A stretch of DNA of 64,000 nucleotides, taken from positions 16,264,501-16,328,500 of the forward strand of contig CANTUV010000062.1 in assembly GCA_947685225.1 (NCBI GenBank), given 5' to 3'. The DNA is from Garcia nutans. Taxonomy: Eukaryota; Streptophyta; Magnoliopsida; Malpighiales; Euphorbiaceae. The position numbers and the translations under genes are program-made. Positions within the stretch are counted from its first letter, which is position 1, and every line of letters starts with the position of its first letter. Below the pieces are notes generated by a model. The model saw only the letters and a program-made list of their open reading frames with translations. It was not told the DNA's origin and did not search any database. Shown here piece after piece: positions 12,725 through 23,493 of this stretch.

Positions 12725-13402
12725 TCATGCAACTTTGAAAGGTACCCAATGTATTGCAAAGCTTAGGTAGCATCCTTGGATCCAAAGGAAAAATGTGAAG
12801 GTTGTCTTGGTGTGATCCTCCAATGCCATAGGAGCTTGGTAAAAATATTTTTTAATATGCAACATGGCTATGTTCATTGTTTGCTCTTTCTCACCACCAA
12901 GAGTGGGAGAGATGATCATTGGTTGCATATTGTTCTCCCGAATCAAAACATATTTCAAAATTTTTGGGGTCTTTGTAGGTTCAACCAAGTTTAGTTGAAT
13001 CTTTTTCTCATCCAATTTAGCAATGGGAAATCCCCTCCCAACAACCTCATCATTTAAGATTAACTTGCACTTCTCACTTTCTGAATTGGAAATATTAGGC
13101 TCTACTTCCAAGGTCATGGCCATCTCAAGCTTATCTACACTATCTTCACTAACTTCCTTAGAGGGCATATTGTAGGGTTCAGAAAGTTGCATACCTTGCT
13201 TCTCATCCTTCAATCTACTTGGGAATGGAATTGGTGGCATACAAGGATTTAGAGGTTCATGCAATTTTGTTGAAGTTGATGCTTCTAAATTCTCCTCCTC
13301 CTTTGATTGACTTGGCTCCTCTATGTTGGGTTGTATCTCCTTGCAATTTTCTTCTTGATTAGTACCTGCATCAAAGGAATCACAAAATTTGTTATATATC
13401 AC
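12725..13402 (-). pseudogene. Athila-like post-gag region with an RT scrap
   Basis: A 225-codon open segment downstream of gag. It holds PPIPFPSRLKDEKQGMQ, close to the PPIPFP.RL motif that I know from Athila polyproteins between gag and protease. Near its end DHTKTTFTF resembles the RT motif DQEKTTFTCPFG. No protease or RT catalytic core is present between them, so a large internal deletion joined the region before PR to the middle of RT. Both family matches are from memory. Confidence 0.65.
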
Positions 13403-13432
13403 TTATTCCCTCAAATTTGTGATTGCATTGAC

Positions 13433-14177
13433 TTACCCTAATTGGCTAGAAAATTCCTCTTTTTGGTGTGCTAGGAGTTGATGTGCCAATTGTCCAACTT
13501 GAGTTTCCACCCTCTTCAATGATACCTCCAAAGAATCAAACCTCTTATTGCTCCCTTCCTGATTTTGTGTGCTAATTTGAAGGAAAGCATTCAAATCATC
13601 TTCCACTGTGGGTTTCTCGAATTGATCTTGATTTTGTGAAAAAATTTGAATAAAGACATTCAGATTATCTTCCAAATTGGGTTCCTTAAGTTGATCTTGA
13701 TTTTGTGTGCTAATTTGAATAAAGGCATTCAAACTATCTTCCAATGTGGGTTTCTTAAGGTGATCTTGGTTTGAGAATTGTTCTTGAGAGTAAGAACTTC
13801 TTTGGTATGGTTGAAAAAAATTTTGAGGTGGAATTTGCTGCAGATTTTCCCAAAAACAAATTTGGGTGGCTTCCCCAGCTTGGATTATAAGGATTGGAAT
13901 ATGGGTCATTTCTACCCATTTGCTGGAAACTTTCAAAGTCATATTCTTCCTCTTGCCATTCTTCGTATCATTCAAAACAAAATGAACACGTGTTTGCACT
14001 ATGTCCTGCAATTCCACATGCTGAACATACTTCACGAGTAGGCATAGGTGCTCTTCCTCTTGCATTTAGCATCTTAAGTTGATTCGTTAATTCTGCTAAT
14101 TGCCATGCCATGTTAGAATTAGAATTATCATCATAAACTCCCTCGTATTGTGAAAACTGCATCTTTACAATAAACAC
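13433..14177 (-). pseudogene. Athila-like gag C-terminal half, frameshifted
   Basis: It reads from 14177 downward. The zinc knuckle CSACGIAGHSANTC appears first, and a frame change follows. The Athila-type motif RNDPYSNPYNPSWGSHPN is in another frame near 13862-13915. A second shift leads to three 23-residue repeats (LEDSLNAFIQISTQNQ type) and then LKRVETQVGQLAHQLL, matching the usual LE.QVGQLA motif of Athila gag. The N-terminal capsid portion is absent; the primer site follows at 14290-14306, so most of gag is deleted. Confidence 0.75.
13561..13767 (-). repeat. Triplicated 69-bp in-frame repeat in gag
   Basis: Three 69-bp (23-codon) units start at 13561, 13630 and 13699 (GATTTTGTG on the plus strand). 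Period divisible by three keeps the frame open. Confidence 0.85.
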
Positions 14178-14289
14178 TTAGCAATTTAAAAGAAACAAAC
14201 AAACAATTAGATTTTAAAAAAAATCAAACAAAACAAACAAACAATTAAGTTAAAAAAAAGAATCAAACTATTAATACTTAAACAGCCTT

Positions 14290-14306
14290 CTCCGGGAACG
14301 ACGCCA
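14290..14306 (-). promoter_or_regulatory. Primer binding site of the Athila-like element
   Basis: The minus strand reads TGGCGTCGTTCCCGGAG, nine bases from the LTR boundary. It is a decayed form of the TGGCGCCGTTGCCGGGGA site that I recall as tRNA-Asp-type for Athila. Confidence 0.7.
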
Positions 14307-14315
14307 AAAACTTAT

Positions 14316-16191
14316 TGCCCTCAAATTAAGTACTACTACAAAGCGACACTCGCAAGTATACGAGGTAATTGTAGCAACGGTGATCGCCCCAAGGTCATCT
14401 CATAAGAAAGGTGTTGTTCGTAATAGCTTAATTGACAAGTAATTTAAAAGCAAGTAGAGTGTGTTGTTTGGAATGGTGCAAGAATAATTTAAACCTAAAA
14501 GTAACATGCGTAAGGGTTGTTCAAGATCGATTCAATTCTAGGGATGGTGCCTAGGGTTGTAGGTCAATTCAGTCAAAGCTTAATTCTCAAATATTCCATT
14601 AACATAACCTTGCATTTTAATTTGTTCCTTGAGATTAATTAGTCCATTACCAATTCATTAGTTTTCATATTCATGAATTAACAATAACCAATTATTTTAC
14701 ATTTTCAAATTAATAAAACCCTAGAACTTATATTTCTAATTCATTCGTAGGGTGGTTGATTATATAGTTCTGATATTGAAATTCACCTCTCGGTCTGTCA
14801 TCCAAAATTAAAAGATTAATAGGTAGCTAATCTATCAACCTAATATTCAATCCAATACAATCAATAATAACAAGGTATATTAATGGGAATATCAAATCGA
14901 AGCATTCAATCAAATCTACTACAAACCCAAGGCATGAGTAATTTAGCCCAACATCATTAATTAAAACAAACATTCATCCCAATATAAATCAAATACAAAT
15001 TGTTCATTGAAATATTAATTCTCTTAATAAAACAAAAATAATAGAATAGAAAAACCACTTATAGATGCCAAGAGTAGGACTACTAATCTTACCCCTAGCT
15101 CCACTTTGATGTATGATGAAGAACTCAAGCCCTCATCAATGGATGATTCTAACTTTACAAAGATGGAATGGAGCTTTCTCAAGTCACCAATCCTTTAATG
15201 AAGCTTCTTCAACCCTAATCTTCAAGAGCTTGTTAAACCCAATTTATCCCAAAAAACCAAAGATCTTGTGGATGGAAGATGGAGAAGATGGAAATGGTAG
15301 ATGAGGATGAAGGTGGTCTCTTCTTCTCCAAGAAGGAGAAGAGTGGAATGGAATTGGAGAGAGTCTCCTCTCCTCCAACTTGTGTCTCCCTTTCCTTTCC
15401 TTCTCTTTTTAAATTCATTCAAAACTCAACCCATGCCTTCCAAATCACACCACTCTCTCTTGTCTCCCACTCTTTTCTTTGTTTAATATTACTTTTGGCA
15501 AAAACAATACCTTTGTCCCCCACTTATCCTCCAGTTTTTGCAAATAATTCAAATATTCAAGGTTGACCAAGGGTGACATGGCCAAGCTAGTGGCCGTGTC
15601 TCTCACTTTTCTTAGGACACGGCAAAGCTAGCTGGTCATGTTCTTTGCTGCCCCTTTTTCCTTTCTTTTCAAATGGTGACACGGCTAAGCTCCTGGTCAT
15701 GTCATGTGACACGGCTAGTGGCTTGGCCGTGTCTTATGAGTGTGCCTTCTTCTGCTTCTTTCACTTTGCTCCTTCCTTGCTTGGTCCAACTGATGGGACA
15801 CGGCCATGCTTCTTGCTCCTTTGTTATTTGGCTTAAGATGAGACACGGCCAAGCCTTGGCCATGTCGCTTGCCTGTGTCAAGTTCTGCCTTCTTTTCTTT
15901 TCTTTCTTAGCTTTGTTCCTTAGGTGAGACACAGCCACTAGCTTGGCTGTGTCTCATAGCCGTGTCATGCTCTGCCTCCATTTCTTTGAGGGACACGACC
16001 AAGCTTGCTTTGGCTTGGCCATGTCTTACTTGATTCATGCTCTTCCAACATTGTTTTGATCCATCCAAGGGAGTTTTTGTGCTTTAACCTAAAACAAACA
16101 CTTCAAACAAACTTTAAACAAAAATCAAATGAAACATTAACTAAAAACACATAATATTACTCTAAAAATACAATCATAAATCATCTAAACA
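14316..16191 (-). repeat. Athila-like 5' LTR (1876 bp)
   Basis: Partner of 9396-11322, from TGCCCTCAAATTAAG to ATCTAAACA. It differs by scattered substitutions and by loss of a palindrome unit near 15838-15871. The minus strand shows only a weak TATA-like stretch (15400-15412). Confidence 0.85.
15575..16025. repeat. Palindrome cluster in the Athila-like 5' LTR
   Basis: Same GACACGGCC/GGCCGTGTC hairpins as 10673-11160, for example around 15703-15735. Some arms are decayed (GACATGGCC). The unit number is lower than in the other LTR. Confidence 0.8.
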
Positions 16192-16425
16192 ACATTCTGC
16201 CTTGGCCAATTCGATATGGGACTTGTCCCGTATCGAATTGGCACCCATATCGAATTGGCCCTTGGCAAATTCGATATGGAGCTTTTCCATACTGAATTGG
16301 CTTAGGCCAAATCATGTTATCTAGATTTAAACCAAACTAGATAAATTAAACTTGATTTAGGCTTCACATCAAATTTTATCCTATATTAATCCCGAATTTA
16401 TCATGACCAAAATTAAGGGTCTGCA
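16192..16425 (-). repeat. LTR-A, second piece, with long palindromes
   Basis: This is the outer end of the reversed Ogre-type LTR, finishing AAGGGTCTGCA (family AAGGGTCTACA). An inverted repeat with 18-nt arms at 16205-16222 and 16225-16242 (GCCAATTCGATATGGGAC and its partner) has one mismatch and a 2-nt spacer. A second pair lies near 16270-16305. It abuts the gag of element X at 16426. Confidence 0.8.
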
Positions 16426-17134
16426 CTAGGTTTAACATAGTACCTCCACCAGCAACTTTCATGATAAAAGGAGGACTGGATAAGAAGCTTGTCTTGTTAT
16501 CATTTTAAGACATAGGAGGAGAAACTACAAAAGAGTAGATTTCGCTTGATGAATCAACTATGGAAGAAAAGGCATTAATCATTTGCATTGTGAATAAGTT
16601 TTAGGACTCGACTGACAGTGGTGGTGATTCAGAATCCATGGAAGAAGAATGGACCTAGTCTGAGCCTGAAGAGTTTGACATGCTAAATATTCACTCTAGT
16701 AAGCCTTATGGAAGGCCTCCACCAAAACAAGTAGAAGCTGACAAAGGGAAAGATGTTGAGGTAGGAGGCAAAGAAGAGGGAGACAATGATGTCCTCAAGG
16801 AATTGAAAAGGACCCAAGCTAGCATTAGTTTTTAGGATTTATTAGCTACATCCAAAAATCATCGGGAGTCAATGGCTAAAGCTATGGCTATCATGAAGAT
16901 TTCTACTTCTACGACACCAGAGGTGTTGGTAGATTTTACGGGAGTAAATAAGGCTGAAGAAGTGAACAAGGGTGAGGATAATCAGAAGGGAAATAAGATT
17001 GAAGTTGGGATGTTCTCTTTTTCAGATGTTGATTTACCAAAAGATGGAAGAGACCACGTCAACCCACTTTTAATTAAGGTGGAGGTCAAAAAAAAAAAAA
17101 AAAACCCCTTGTGTCATGTTTGATGATGGCTTTT
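16426..17134 (+). pseudogene. Gag-protease fragment of Ogre-type element X
   Basis: VPPPATFMI-type sequence at about 16440 matches E1 near 1271 and Z near 36595. After several stops, 16872-17130 is open and parallels Z 37068-37310 (FSFSDVDLPKDGRDHVNPLLIKVEV), leading to a protease start (FDDGF, family VDDGSAINVCPL). An A-run at about 17088-17103 lies just before it. Element X was split on the left by LTR-A and on the right by Z (last five bases CTTTT are Z's TSD). Its other parts are outside the window. Confidence 0.75.
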
Positions 17135-17334
17135 TGTAGACCCTTGATTTTTGCCCTAAGCTAGTCTGGTTGTAATTAAAGAAGGCCTAAGTCAAGATTA
17201 GTCCATTGTTAATAAGCTTAAACCTACTTTAAGTATTTAATTAGATTGGTCTAGTTTTATAAGGCCTAAAAAGAGTCGGTTCAATTTTTAAAGCCCTAAA
17301 ATGGTCCAATTTGAGATTGAAGCAAGTTTGGTTT

Positions 17335-17620
17335 GATATGGATCATGCCATATCGAATTAGGCTTGTGCAATTTGATGTGGATGGTCCATATCAAATTAG
17401 ACCATGCCTAATTCGATATTGACCATGTCCATATCAAATTAGACATATTCTAATTCAATATGGATGTCCTTATCGAATTATAATCACTCCAATTCAAAAT
17501 GGAAAGCCCATTTCAAATTAGGTCAATTCTAATTCGATATGGAGCCCATATCGAATTAGACTTGCTAATACGACATAGACTTTTTACCATATTAGATTAA
17601 ACTTGTCCTAATATGATATG
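17335..17620. repeat. TAATTCGATATGG palindrome array in Z U3
   Basis: Alternating TAATTCGATATGG and CCATATCGAATTA blocks. The best hairpin is perfect: TCTAATTCGATATGG (17528-17542), 3-nt loop, CCATATCGAATTAGA (17546-17560). Other pairs are decayed. The array ends about 110 bp before the TATA box. Confidence 0.85.
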
Positions 17621-17730
17621 GTCATGGTTTCCCTCAAATTTATAAGAGTTTAATTTGATATGCTTCGGATGAGTCATGCTTGAATAGGAAAATAAGACTC
17701 GGTTACAAGATTTTAAGCTAATGTGTTTTC

Positions 17731-17738
17731 TATAAATA
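17731..17738 (+). promoter_or_regulatory. TATA box of the Z LTR
   Basis: TATAAATA, about 600 bp into the LTR. Equivalents: S1 20941-20948, N1 19681-19688 (minus), N2 29997-30004 (minus), LTR-A 9270-9277 (minus). Confidence 0.65.
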
Positions 17739-18871
17739 CATGATTAAAAGAAAAGAACTGGGACAATAATAACCAATTAATTAAAACCCTAATAGCACTC
17801 ACCAGTGAGACTTAGTAGCAACCATTAGCAAAAAGTAATAAAACATACACAGAACCACAACAAACTAGAAGGCAGTGGACGTTGCCTTCACTTTACTCAA
17901 CCAAGATTCGACACTGGTGCAAACATAAATTTTGAATCAACGTGAAATATCGGTGGAACCAACAAACAGATGTTTGAAATTCCTTATCTAATCTTTTTTA
18001 AATTAATAGTAGTTCATCCATTATTATTTCATTGAATTGTGTGAGCGGAGATTTTTGCCCTCACTTCAGTGGAATGGTTCTTACAACTTCGATGCTATTT
18101 AGGATTGGAGCCTTAGAGAACATGGGCCTAAGTCCTAAGAAAATGGAGTCTCCACCTGGACAGGCCGGGAAAAAGAAAGGGGTGGATGACTCAATTTCTA
18201 AGGAATCCCCAACCCCCTAATGGGTTCAGAAAGTTGGGTACGTGTGGGGAAGGTGAGAAATGGCCTAGCACCCCCACAACGCCCAGTTCATTGGAACCGG
18301 CCTCCTTTGCAGGTCTTAATATTATAAAATTCATAAATATAATGATATTATCCATACTACACGCAACAATTAAAATAAAGCATCATTATATTAAAATCAA
18401 AGCAATGTCCAAACAAAGCAAATAAATGGGCACCCATCCGAGGATGAAAACATGTTCTTTATTCGTTTATATCTAAAACTAAATAAGACGTCGACCGAAA
18501 GGTGGAAACGTGTCCTTTACATTAATTCCAAAAACAAAAACAATTTAAATTACAATTTAACTAATGAGGAACCCACAAAGTGGAAATATACATCTTATAA
18601 TTTTAATACCAAAACTAATAAATAATAATCATAATAATAAAGAAAATATCCATCCATGATAAATTAAATAAATCAAGCATTGAAATTAAATAAATCAACC
18701 ATCAAAACATATAATAAACTACATAATCAAATCTAAAATTAAATAAAGCAATAAATATATGAATTTAGGGTTTGCATCTTAAAATAGGATTTTAGAATTT
18801 TAATTACTAAATTAGGGCTTTGGAAAAAGGAAAGTTAAATACACGGACTCATAATACACAAATGAATATTG

Positions 18872-18950
18872 ACCCCTTTGACGAGCCCATACGGCAGTCC
18901 CGCTAGCTGGTTAGCGGGCGAGGGTCAAGGGGCAGTGCCCCAAAAAATTT
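18872..18950. repeat. G+C-rich dyad block in the N1 LTR
   Basis: Contains nested inverted pairs: CCCGCTA-6 nt-TAGCGGG, TTGACCC matched by GGGTCAA, and a terminal GGGGCAGTGCCCC. It stands out in an A+T-rich LTR, and I see no counterpart in N2, S1, Z or E1. It could be a small inserted element. No terminal repeats or TSD were established. Confidence 0.55.
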
Positions 18951-19781
18951 TAGAAACTGGCTTTTAGGGTTGTAGGTTTTGGTGTTGAAAATTTAGATTT
19001 TAGGGTTTAGTATTTAAAATATAGGGTTTCAAATATTTTCTGAAAATAATGCTACTGTGATTTAAAAAATAGGTTTGGTTAGGGTTTTAAGGTTTAAGGA
19101 ATTTAGGGTTTAAGAGAGAAAGATTTATGGTTTTAAAATTTTGGAAACAAAAGAATGATTTAGGGTTTCGATAATTTAATCAATGACTTAGGCTACTGGA
19201 TGATTTTATGTTTTTAGTTTTTATAAAACATGCAAGTAGAGTTTTGAAAACCAACTGATTAAAGTATTAACTAAAGTAAACAATTAAAGTTATTAAAACA
19301 AAGATCAATTTGCTGCATGTTCAAAGATATGTTATTGCACATTCAAAGATCAAGTTACTGCATGTTCAAAGATCAAGTTACTACATGTTCTTATTAATCA
19401 AAGAAAACGAAGCTACTGTGAGCATGAATAATTTATGATTAAAGATCAAACCTCCGTCATTGGTTCCATAAAAAAAAAATTGATTTCTGGATGAACAATA
19501 TGAAGATAGTATGGATTCTGCATTTTTCTTTGGTTGTCTTGATATTTCTATTTATTGTTTCTTTCGATCTAAAAAAAAACTGTTGTTGTTCTTCTCTGCT
19601 TATTGTTCCTAATCCTCTTAATGTTAATTGCCGACCACTTTAACGTTCATTGCCACCCTTTTTAAAGTCTAAAATGTTATTATTTATAGGAAAAACTCAC
19701 TCAGAATCCTTAACCCTAATATTAATCCATCCTTAAAACAAATTTAATTCAATTTGGAAAATAAAAAAACTAATTAAAACC

Positions 19782-19935
19782 ATGTCGATCTGGGCAACCA
19801 AGTCGATATGGACCAAAGTCATGTTGACCTAGGGAACTAGGTTGACATGGACCCAAGTCATGTCGACCTGGGCATCCAGGTCAACATGGCCTTTTGCTCA
19901 TGTCGACCTGGGGCATCCAGGTTGACATGAGCCAA
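19782..19935. repeat. CATGTCGACC palindrome array in N1 U3
   Basis: Repeated CATGTCGACCTGG / CCAGGTCRACATG pairs, for example CATGTCGACCTGG (19859-19871), GCAT loop, CCAGGTCAACATG (19876-19888) with one mismatch. It lies about 95 bp upstream of the minus-strand TATA box in the LTR sense. Confidence 0.85.
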
Positions 19936-20152
19936 GGCTCATAAACTGGGCCCTCCCAACTTGAACTAATTTTACATTTTTTAATATTTTGGACCGGACT
20001 GGCTAAAAAAGACTTGGTTTAGGGTTTTGTAGATGAGTTTGTGCCTTTTTAAAATTGGACCGACTTATTAGAAGTTTTAAATCAGATCAAATTTGTTTTG
20101 GCATTCTTTAATTAGGACTGTACCAACTTAGGGCCAAAATTAAGAGTCTACA

Positions 20153-20171
20153 GTTTGCCCCCTGCTTGAGC
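20153..20171 (-). promoter_or_regulatory. Polypurine tract of N1
   Basis: The minus strand reads CTCAAGCAGGGGGCAAAC directly against the LTR start, as in E1 (AAGCAGGGGACAAAG). Confidence 0.75.
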
Positions 20172-20237
20172 GATTTGAGACTTTCAGTAGAAGAGAGTGA
20201 AAAGCAATATGGCTTTCAGCAGATTTTGGATGAGGAT

Positions 20238-20300
20238 GGATACTTGGACTTGATTTGGGTACTTGGACCCGAGATTGAATTTGATTTGACTGACCATTTA
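20238..20300 (-). repeat. Residual 31-bp repeat units in N1
   Basis: About two units with TTGGGTACTTGGACCCGAG, the same family as the E1 and N2 arrays, between the PPT and the 43-bp array. Confidence 0.8.
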
Positions 20301-20358
20301 TCAGTTGAGAATTCTGGCTTAACTGGTTGTTCCTTTTTATTTTTATGGATTTTAGGTC

Positions 20359-20462
20359 TTTACCCACCAAAAATGGATCTTTATCCATTGTAAATCAGGT
20401 CTTTACCCTTGAAACATAGATCTTTATCCATTGGGGATTGGGTCTTTACCCTTGAAACATGG
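20359..20462 (-). repeat. 43-bp minisatellite, left part
   Basis: About 2.5 units before solo LTR S1 splits the array. The unit alternates ATGGATCTTTATCCATTGG with GGTCTTTACCCTTGAAAC. The last five bases, CATGG, are one copy of the S1 TSD. Confidence 0.9.
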
Positions 20463-20699
20463 TGTAGACCCTTAATTTTGACCCCAATTTGATATGGTCC
20501 TAATTAAAGTATACGAAAATAAATTTGATCCGACTTTAAATATTTAAACCTAGTTTATAATTTTTAAAGGAGTCGGTTCAGATTAAAGAGGCATATATTT
20601 AATTGTAAAACCCTAAAATCAAGTAGAATTGGCCCAAATTAAAATTTTTCGGTCCATAAGTTAAAAAAAGAACAGAATAATTTAAGTGAGGCCGGCTTG

Positions 20700-20880
20700 G
20701 GAGACATTAGCATGCCTCATGTCGATCTGGCAACACAGATCGACATGAGATTGGACTCATGTTGATCGGGGCAAGCTAGGTCGACATGAGCATGCTTCAT
20801 GTCGACCATGGGAGGCTAGGTTGACATGAGCATGCTTCATGTCGGCCTTGGCAGCCCAAGATCGATATGTTTCCAAGTAT
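20700..20880. repeat. CATGTCGAYC palindrome array in S1 U3
   Basis: Best hairpin is perfect: CTCATGTCGATCTG (20716-20729), 6-nt loop, CAGATCGACATGAG (20736-20749). Further GTCGACATGAG/CTTCATGTCGACC pairs follow. The array ends about 60 bp before the TATA box at 20941. Confidence 0.9.
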
Positions 20881-22696
20881 CAATATAAAATCCAAGTGCC
20901 ATCCTTAGCCCAAGGTTAAGGATTCTAAGTGAGGTTCGACTATAAATATTGACGTTTCAAAATTTAGAAGGGGGAAGAAAAGATTAACAAGTTTCGGAAA
21001 TGAATATTAAGAGAGATTAAACCACAAAACAAAAGTAATGGCAATAGAGAGAGAAGAACAGCTACAACTTTTTAGGAAAGCGAAGGAAACCATAAACAAA
21101 AAAATCAAACCAACCAAAGAAGAAGGCAGAATCCATACTGTCTTCATATTGTTCATCCAGAAATCAATTTGGAGGAACCAACGAATGGAGGTTTGATCGT
21201 TAATCATAAATTACTCATTATCACAGTAGCTTCATTTCTTTGATTAATAAAAACATGCATGCAGTAACTTTATCTTTGAAACATGCAGTACCTTGATCTT
21301 TAAACATGAAATAAATTGATTTTTTATTTCAATAACTTTAATAGTTTGCTTTAATTAACATATGGATCAGTTAATATTCGTAACCCCACTTGCATATTTC
21401 ATAAAAAACATATAACTATGCAGTAGCCGTTGAGGATCTAAATTAATCGTTGGAATTTATTTTGTTTACTTTAACTTCAAGAACCGTATGTTATTTTATT
21501 AAAACTCAAAACCTCAAACTATTTTTATCCAAAAGCCTAAACCATTTCATTATTAAACTCCAAAATATTGATTATTTTTCCAAAACCTTAATTTATTTTT
21601 CCAAATCCAAAATTATATTTTTTTTAGGCAGTAAGTCAAATCCAATAAACCTAACTATCCAAAACCCTAATTCCAAAAACACTAACTTTCTTAAACCCTA
21701 ATTACCTCAAAACCAAAACCACAAACCCTAGTTTTCCTAAACCCTAATCCTTAAAACCCTAAAACCTCATGAACTTAAACATTCAAACTCAATACAATAA
21801 GTCCAAAAAAATAATCCAATAACCAAGAATTATAAACCTAATGTTTTAATTATTCTAAAACACTAATTTCATAATGTTACCCTTAAAATCTAATTTGATT
21901 TATGAAACCCTAATCCATTTTAATTCTCTTAAAACTTACAGTAGCCTAAACAAATGATAATAATATTACTAAAATTTCAAAACCCCAAATGTTAATTAAA
22001 GAACATCAAATAGAAAAAGTAAACCCTAATTTGCATCTTTACTTGCTTTATTTAATTTTATATTTGATTATGTAGTTTATTATATGCTTTGATGGTTGAT
22101 TTATTTAATTTCAATGCTTGATTTACTTAATTTATCATGGATGAATGTTTATTATATATTTTGATTGATGTTTAATATCTTTCATAAATGATTTATTTAT
22201 GATGAGTGGTTATTTACTTTTATCGATTTATTTTGATTTCCAAATGTTGTAAGAGGTATGTTTCCACTTTGTGGGTACTTCATTAATTAAGTTCTATGTA
22301 ATTTAGATTGTTTTTATATCTTGGACCAATGCAAAGGACATGTTTCTACCTTTCGGTGGGTGTCCTATTTAGTTTAGACATGAACGATGTAAGGACATGT
22401 TTCCATCCTTGGATGAGTGTCCATTTATTTGCTTTGTTTGGACATTGCTTTGATTTTTAATATAATGATGCTTTATTTCAATTGTCACATGTAATATGGA
22501 TAATATTGTTATATTTAAGAATTTTATAATATTAAGACCTGTAAAGGAGGCCGGTTCCAATGAACCGGGCATTGTGGGTGTGCTGGGCCATTTCTCACCT
22601 TCCCCACACGTACCCTACTTTCCGATCCCATTAGGGGGTTAGGTATTCCTTAGGAATTGAGTCATCCATCCCTTTCTTTTTCCTAGCCCTTTCAGG

Positions 22697-22706
22697 TGGC
22701 GACTCC
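22697..22706 (+). other. PBS-like motif inside the S1 LTR
   Basis: TGGCGACTCC followed by ATTTTCTCC. The real PBS of Z starts TGGCAACTCC. The same motif occurs at 26637-26646 in Z (about 114 bp before the LTR end) and at 7065-7074 in E1 as TGGTGACTCC. Confidence 0.6.
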
Positions 22707-22810
22707 ATTTTCTCCAGACTTAGGTTCTTGTTCTCTAAGGCCCCGAGCCTAAATAGTGCCGAAGTCGCAAGAACCATTCCACCGGGAGTGGGGCGAAAAC
22801 CCCGCTCACA

Positions 22811-23493
22811 CATGGATCTTTATCCATTGGAGATCTGGTCTTTACCCTTAAAACATGGATCTTTATCCATTGGAGGTCAGGGCTTTACCCTTGAAACATG
22901 GATCTTTATCCATTGGAGATCGGGTCTTTACCTTTGAAACATGGATCTTTATCCATTGCATATTGGGTCTTTACCCTTGAAACATGGATCCTTATCCATT
23001 GGAGGTCGAGTCTTTACCCTTGAAACATGGATCTTTATCCATTGGAGATCGGGTCTTTACCCTTAAAACATGGATCTTTATCCATTGGAGGTCGGGTCTT
23101 TACCCTTGAAACATGGATCTTTATCCATTGAAAATTGGGTCTTTACCCTTGAAACATGGATCTTTATCCATTGGAGGCCGGGTCTTTACCCTTGAAACAT
23201 GGATCTTTATCCATTGGAGATCGAGTCTTTACCCTTAAAACATGGATCTTTATCCATTGGAGATCGGGTCTTTACCCTTGAAACATGGATCTTTATCAAT
23301 TAGAGATAGGGTCTGTACCCTTGAAACATGAATCTTTTTCCATTGGAAATAAGGTCTTTACCCTTGAAACATGGATCCTGATCCATTGGAGATTGGGTCT
23401 TTACCCTTGAAACATGGATCTTTATCCAATGGAAATGGGTCTTTACCCTTGCAACATGGATCCTTATCTATTAGAGATCGGGTCTTTACCCTG
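22811..23493 (-). repeat. 43-bp minisatellite, right part
   Basis: About 16 units continuing 20359-20462 beyond S1. Each unit holds a perfect 6-bp hairpin ATGGAT-CTTT-ATCCAT. Units vary at GAGATCGG/GAGGTCGG/GAAATTGG. The short open frames here are repeat artefacts. Confidence 0.9.

Larger units (their letters stand above)
9396..16191 (-). mobile_element. Non-autonomous Athila-like Ty3 element
   Basis: Two direct repeats (9396-11322 and 14316-16191) flank 3 kb of internal DNA with a minus-strand gag. The primer site beside the right LTR and the AAGTGTGAGGTAT purine-rich sequence beside the left LTR fix the orientation. PR, most of RT, RNase H and IN are missing. It sits inside LTR-A, whose two halves flank it. 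I could not find a matching TSD (TTTAT left, ACATT right). Confidence 0.85.
17135..18039 (+). repeat. Z 5' LTR, first piece
   Basis: Starts TGTAGACCCTTGATTTTTGC and carries the palindrome array and a TATA box. It is interrupted by N1 after AATTG (18035-18039); the sequence resumes at 25507 with AATTA. LTR length without N1 is about 2.14 kb. Confidence 0.8.
18040..20152 (-). repeat. N1 3' LTR (2113 bp)
   Basis: Plus-strand ends TGTGAGCGGAG and AAGAGTCTACA. The minus-strand TATAAATA is at 19681-19688, with palindromes 19782-19935 just upstream of it in the LTR sense. It holds TTAGGGTTT teloboxes and an extra G+C-rich dyad block (18872-18950). Confidence 0.85.
20463..22810 (+). mobile_element. 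S1: Ogre-type solo LTR (2348 bp), TSD CATGG
   Basis: A complete LTR from TGTAGACCCTTAATTTTGAC to CCCCGCTCACA, with the perfect duplication CATGG at 20458-20462 and 22811-22815. No internal sequence remains, so it is a solo LTR produced by LTR-LTR recombination. It carries GTCGAC palindromes, a TATA box (TATAAATA, 20941-20948), AAACCCTA teloboxes (21600-21920), the shared CCACTTTGTGGGTAC block near 22265, and a PBS-like TGGCGACTCC 114 bp before its end. It is the cleanest member of its LTR family here and the youngest layer at this spot. Confidence 0.95.

Noticed and set aside
9391..16196. TSD for the Athila-like element
   Set aside because: TTTAT and ACATT do not match; the ends are otherwise clear, so I report none.
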